Assembly: GCA_003024985.2 (NCBI GenBank)
Contig: PXIH01S0006335.1
DNA: 13,905 nucleotides
From: Euperipatoides rowelli
Lineage: Eukaryota > Onychophora > Udeonychophora > Euonychophora > Peripatopsidae
Reading direction: 5' to 3' (one strand)
In this document: positions 9,401 to 13,905 of the stretch, piece by piece
Numbering within the stretch: the stretch's first letter is position 1
How the letters are laid out: every line of letters starts with the position of its first letter
Translations under genes and position numbers: made by a program
The notes under the pieces: model-generated
What the model saw: the letters and a program-made list of their open reading frames with translations, nothing else
Databases searched by the model: none
What the model was told of the DNA's origin: nothing

Positions 9401-9489
9401 ATGTTTACAATTAGATTAGAATGTGTTTTTTTTTTTAAATTTTGTTTAGTTTTGAATTTCTACTATAATAATATCTTTTGCTCATACAG
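9401..9489 (+). other. Polypyrimidine tract and splice acceptor
   Basis: A T-rich tract leads into CTTTTGCTCATACAG, a strong acceptor ending at 9489. The frame is open back to an ATG at 9401, but that stretch translates to Phe/Tyr-rich, intron-like sequence. Protein-like sequence starts right after the AG, so the ATG at 9401 is rejected as the true start. The reading frame places the intron between codon positions 2 and 3 (phase 2). Confidence 0.8.
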
Positions 9490-11695
9490 ACCTCCAGCAG
9501 ATTATAGACTGACTTACACAGATGATTTCTTACGCTGGCTGGTGGAAAGTCTACGCAATCTGCATTTTCCTGATCGATATGTACAAGGTGTAGTGGCTTT
9601 GGTAACGGCTTGGCCCGATGCTGTTGAAGTATTCTATGGTAATGATTTAGCAGAAGGAGTTCATCGTCCAAAGGCAGCATTGATGATTGCAAGAAATGTT
9701 ACTCGAGAAATAGCAGCACAACTAGGCCTTTATTGCCTCTCTGGAAATATTCAAGATGAAATGAAAAGTGGAGATGTGTTGATGGTTTGTGATCCCTTAA
9801 TTAATGGCCTTGAAGATGACTATACTTTTGAATATCTTGGAATTGATGAAAGTTCTTCAAATACTGTTTTTGATGTTATACAGTCGGATTATTTAGAAAA
9901 ATTAAATGATATCTGGATGTCACAACTCCCAGCTAGGAATAAAGTACAGTCTACAAACTCATTATTGTTAAAACTTATTTACACCTTAATGGTTTTACGC
10001 TGGAGTCAAGATGAATTTCGCAGTTCAGATTTAGAAAGATGGGAAAAAATTTCTAGTGGTAGAACGCATTTGCCTTCAGATTCTGCTGATGCTACTACAG
10101 ATATTGTTCCTCCTAGTAGAATTATTGCCAGAACTATAAAAACTTCAGCTGAATCACCTAAAGAGTCTTTATCGCCAACTGTAACCAGTGCAACATTAAA
10201 TGTATCTCTTCCAAAGATCACTGTTGTTTCTCCATCACCAACTCCTCTCTCATTAGCTAACCAATCAGAAAAAAATAATAGTGATTCAGAGTATGATGAT
10301 GCAATGGAAGATGTAGAAAAAGATGAACATGAAACAAAAGTTGCAGAATTAAGTCAAATTTCTTTCCAAAATTTAGCAACTAATTATTTTCCTAATTCAT
10401 CCATTTTAAGAAAACAATATACAAGTGATCCATCTAATAATACAACGGAAGGTGAAGACATTGTTAGTGCAGAAAATGATAACATTGTTTTAAAACTTGA
10501 TGATGAACAAGATGGTGAAAGTATTTCCAAAGATGATGATGATGATGAAGTTGAAGCGGATGATGAAGAAGAGGAAGATGATCAAGAAAAAGACGAATCA
10601 ACTTCTGATCTTAAAACCAGCACAAAATCGGAAGATCTTATTGAATATGAAAGTGATATTTGTTCAGATGATGACATTGAAACAAGCAAAACCTTAAAAC
10701 CAAAAATTGGCATACAAGTTGAAGCCCTAGAAGATGATGAAGAAATTGGAGAAAAACTTNAACCACTAGTTATTGTTGAGGATAATGAAAGTGTAGAAGC
10801 CATTAGTAGTANTCATCAAAGAACTGCTGTTTCTGACAATGAAGAAGTTGAAGAACAAGGAGTTATGGATATTGAACAAAATGTTACCACATCAAAACTA
10901 AAAGACAATTTGTTCATTGAAAGTATAGGTGAAGAGACTGATGTTCAGGCATCTGCATTAATAAAGTTGCCTAATTTTGAGCTAGCTAACATACAGCCAA
11001 ATGATGTCAAAGAAAAAAATATAGATAAAAATGTTGTTTATAATTATACTGTGCACATGCCTAGTGAGATTAAATTTGAAACAGTTGACTTTGAAACATT
11101 GGACTCTTCAGATGAAATCTTAAAAGATATGGAAATCGTTGATACAGAATCAGTTCGTTATTTTCGAATTGAAGGTGCATCTTCTGATTCCAAGGAAACT
11201 GAAAAAAAATCAAAAAACTTTCAGAGTGAACTAGAAATTGAGCAAAAAGACGAAATAGATAGTNCCAACAATTTTGAAGCTGCTGCAAACTTTGATGCTA
11301 CCCAGGAAATGGATTTTTGTCTAAAAAAAAACTTTGATTTGTCATCTTCCTATAATGATAATGATTCTAAAAAAAAATGCTTTGTTTGTGGACTGAAAAT
11401 TGAAAGGACATTACCATCTAATGAACATGCAGATGATAAATTATTAGTTTGCACTGAAGGATATATTGAATCCCTTGAATTAATGTCTACAGAATGTAAA
11501 GTTTCTATGTGTACTGCCTGTAAATTTGGACAAAAATCATTGGACTGTCTCCAAGCTAATTCAGGAGAGGATTGTAACTCTATTGATAATGAAGCTATGA
11601 AATTTTTTATCATGGGTTTGTATATATTTTCAATATTGCTTGGTGCTTGGGTCCATTTAGTTTGGACTTTAGTTACTAGGAAAATTTCTGAATGA
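9490..11695 (+). CDS. 3'-terminal exon of an unrecognised acidic protein with a C-terminal membrane anchor
   Basis: I do not recognise this gene. The exon supplies one base of a split codon plus 734 residues, then TGA. Residues 1-185 (to about 10045) look globular and conserved, with mixed helices and aromatic-rich motifs such as HFPDRYVQG and AWPDAVEVFYGNDL. A Ser/Thr/Asp/Glu-rich, probably disordered region follows, with an Asp/Glu run at about 10530-10595. Near the end, C-x2-C at 11378-11389 and C-x2-C at 11509-11520 (with further Cys) could bind zinc. A hydrophobic segment of about 25 residues (about 11600-11675) sits just before the final ITRKISE-like short basic tail (residues TRKISE), so the protein is probably tail-anchored with its bulk in the cytosol. 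Three N's (10760, 10812, 11264) leave residues undetermined. The 5' exons are not identified. Homopolymer errors cannot be excluded, but the frame stays open throughout. Confidence 0.85.
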
Positions 11696-12127
11696 CTTTG
11701 TTTTTAAGGACCAGTTAATTTAAAAATGTAATTGCCCAATGTCTTTTGTCTAAATCCAATGGTATGGAACCAAATTAAACTACACTATTGCAACATGCCT
11801 TAGTTACAATAGTGTTATAGGGCACCAAAAGCTAATAAATAGGTTCTCATGAATATGAATTCCAAAAAGTGACAAAAAGGAATCTCGGTTTCGATTCTTT
11901 TGAGTCTGCAAAAAAAAATATTGTTTTATTTTTAAACTCAAAAGTGTCTAGGTTATATTTTCAAATCATTTTTTTTTTTCTAATTATTATAATGACACTT
12001 GAAATATATGGCTTTTTATATTGTACCAATAGAAATCCCACCTTACCAGATGGTTATGATGGTGAATAATATTTATTGAATATCTCTAACAGGTATGCAC
12101 ATAATGGTTTTAAAATTTGTATAGGGC
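11696..12127 (+). other. Proximal 3' UTR of the tail-anchored protein gene
   Basis: Non-coding AT-rich sequence follows directly after the stop. It contains AATAAA at 11834-11839 but no other recognisable element. Confidence 0.55.
11834..11839 (+). promoter_or_regulatory. Candidate proximal polyadenylation signal
   Basis: An AATAAA lies about 140 bases after the TGA at 11693-11695, a typical distance for a short 3' UTR. Further hexamers occur at 12310-12315 and 13349-13354, so the true end cannot be fixed from sequence. Confidence 0.4.
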
Positions 12128-12130
12128 TTC

Positions 12131-12700
12131 GACTTAGTGTCAAAAAAACATCACTTTTTTTTTAACCTCCTGTCCCTGGACTTAATCTTGCCCAGTTTGA
12201 AAATTTTTAATAACCTCATTTTGAACTTAAATATCTAAATCTTACCATTTAACTTTCTTTTATCCTCCCCTGCAAAATTGACATCTTGTTTCCTCTGTCT
12301 TAGTATCATAATAAACATGTTGACTTTCTTTTCTCCNCACACTGCTGTTTCTTGCACTATTTGAAATTTGACTCCGGTTTGAAAATTAACTGGTCAGTTT
12401 GCTTAGACTTGTACCAAATGCACCCTAATTTATTTTCATCAACCTAATTTGGAAAATTGGAAGTGACCCTCACTGTACTCAGACTTGGTATCAAATGACA
12501 TCACTTTATTTTACCCTCTCTTCCTACTTCCCTTTCAAATTGATATTAGTCATGTCTTTCTACAGTACTTCACAAAACTAATTATTTTAAAAGACATTAA
12601 TAAAACCTGTTAAAATCAGGGGAAAGGGTTAGATGCCTCTCTTTTCCTCTTCCTAGTTTGAACATTGCCATGAAGTTAGTATCGAAATAGTTGATCTTTT
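12131..12700 (+). repeat. Degenerate repeat family, unit about 75-105 bp
   Basis: A motif like GACTTAGTATCAAATGACATCACTTT recurs in the same orientation, starting near 12131, 12299, 12406, 12482 and 12675. Each copy is usually followed by a C/T-rich stretch (TTTTACCCTCTCTTCC-like) and then a TTTGAAAATT-like segment. Copies are strongly diverged. The closest pair is 12131 and 12482, which share ACATCACTTT at the same offset. This looks like an old tandem array in the 3' UTR or downstream DNA. Confidence 0.5.
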
Positions 12701-13344
12701 ATTGACTACTGCTTATGCATTGTTGGTAAATGTATCACTATAAACAATTGAAAATTAAGCAATCTAAACACAGAAGTTGGAAGAAACTAGCATGAGCACA
12801 GGCTTAAGAAATTATTAAATTGTTCCATGGCTACATGATAATTAGTAAATAACTTGTAGTGCTACAGACTGATAACCTCAATTTTCTATAAAGAGAAAGT
12901 CTCAATTCTTGACAATCACTTTTATAGACAAAAATACACTATTTAGAGAGATTTTTTTGGTGTGAAAGATTTAATTTTTATTATAATTTTTCAATTAAAT
13001 CAAATTGTAATAATGAAAATATTTTGTACGACTGTGAGAACCACTTTATCAACTTTTAGTGTCCCAATTAAATATTCCTATTTTCTGTAAATATTGAACT
13101 GTGGGTTTAATGTTTGATTATTTTTTTTGTCACTTTAATATATGGTGTAGAAATTATGAACCATGACATTAATTTTCTAACTTTAGTTTCTTTATTGTTA
13201 GACTTTATCCAAGAAAGGGAGAGAAAAAAATATCATGTAATATATTTATTTTGTTGTTATTTATATCCAAAACCAAATATTTACTACTTGTGGCCCAGGT
13301 TTCTATTTTTACCCACATTAGAAATGTAATATTTATTTATTTAA
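12701..13344 (+). other. Non-coding, no gene seen
   Basis: AT-rich sequence, possibly distal 3' UTR. One TGTAAATA (a Pumilio-type motif, 13087-13094) is present, but such 8-mers are expected by chance at this composition. Confidence 0.45.
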
Positions 13345-13371
13345 TTGGAATAAACTTTATCTTTATTCCAA
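13345..13371 (+). promoter_or_regulatory. Polyadenylation signal inside a perfect hairpin
   Basis: TTGGAATAAA (13345-13354) is followed after a 7-base loop by its exact complement TTTATTCCAA (13362-13371), and then by an A-rich run. The AATAAA at 13349-13354 is thus in the 5' arm of the stem. It is a plausible distal 3' end signal for the gene ending at 11695, about 1.65 kb downstream of the stop. Confidence 0.5.
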
Positions 13372-13893
13372 AAAACCAAAAACAAAATAGTTTGTCAAAT
13401 TTTGCTAAACTGACTTAACCATGATGCATTAGAAAATAAGAATCCTGATATTTTTATATTTCTTAAAATTCATTAGTGATTGTGGGTTTAGGTTTACGAA
13501 GTCACTAAAGTCAAAAATAAATCTTGACAAAATTATTTTCAATATCATACTCACTCTATTTAATTGGTTCATGTACCAACAACCATGTCAAAAAGGGTTA
13601 ATAGGAGCAACTAAAACAATTTGTTCCTCTATTTCCCACAAAATATTGAAGTGCATTTTTTAATTAGTTTTGCAATATTATATTTTTAAATTGGAGAAGA
13701 AAAAATAGCAGTTAAAAATGCAGTTAATTGAACTAAAAATATAAGATTTAGTAAGAGTTTTCCCGATATATAGTAGAATTTAACCATGTTTATTTTTAAA
13801 ATATCTTAAACTTCTTTCCTCAATTTTTTTGAGGATTGATAAAATCTAAACAAAAATTCTGCAAATAACTTTAAATATTTTTTAAAAATTGAT
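13372..13893 (+). other. Non-coding, no feature seen
   Basis: AT-rich intergenic sequence with no supported gene or repeat ends. A small stem (13817-13823 with 13829-13835) is noted, but it has no evident role in a eukaryotic context. Confidence 0.5.
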
Positions 13894-13905
13894 GGGGGGG
13901 GGGGG
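13894..13905 (+). repeat. Terminal run of 12 G
   Basis: The window ends in 12 consecutive G's, very unusual in this AT-rich DNA. It is either the start of a G-rich microsatellite or a low-quality assembly edge. Confidence 0.85.

Noticed and set aside
9401-9489. ATG at 9401 as the start of the second protein
   Set aside because: The first 29 codons are Phe/Tyr/Asn-rich, contain a T homopolymer and end exactly at a strong acceptor, so this is intron read-through.
13817-13835. Stem-loop followed by T's resembling an intrinsic terminator
   Set aside because: The context is eukaryotic and the stem is only 7 bp, so a bacterial terminator makes no sense here.

Overview
This is AT-rich animal nuclear DNA, most likely from an arthropod. 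The evidence is long intron-like, U-rich non-coding DNA, eukaryotic splice acceptors, AATAAA signals, small non-autonomous DNA transposons, and a RING/B-box/coiled-coil/NHL protein that closely resembles insect Thin (the TRIM32-type ubiquitin ligase of muscle). I cannot name the species. Both supported genes lie on the + strand, and nothing on the - strand looks coding.

Layout. (1) 1-9 is the end of an intron. (2) 88-3636 is the complete coding region of a thin-like TRIM-NHL protein of about 1182 residues, uninterrupted in one exon. It has a polyglutamine tract, RING, B-box, coiled coil, a roughly 500-residue Arg/Ser-rich linker and six NHL repeats. (3) 3637 to about 5300 is its probable 3' UTR, with several candidate polyadenylation signals; the best is at 5267. 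(4) About 5300-9489 is non-coding. It holds two small inverted-repeat transposons: a hAT-like element at 6520-6916 and a TTAA-flanked element at 7028-7690. It also holds a near-perfect 30-bp palindrome at 8447-8511 and a doubtful exon-like patch at 5782-5886. (5) 9490-11695 is a large 3'-terminal coding exon of an unrecognised protein. It begins after a strong acceptor and contains a conserved-looking globular region, a long acidic disordered region, a paired CxxC motif and a C-terminal membrane anchor. (6) 11696-13905 is its 3' UTR and downstream DNA. It contains a degenerate family of repeats and a polyadenylation signal folded into a perfect hairpin. The window ends in 12 G's.

The two genes have no demonstrated functional link. 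The first exons of the second gene are not visible. They may be small exons I cannot recognise here, or lie upstream of the window with the thin-like gene nested in an intron. No prokaryotic, viral or CRISPR-like system is present. The best candidates for something undescribed are the tail-anchored acidic protein, the tryptophan-centred repeats in the thin-like linker, and the uncatalogued small transposons.
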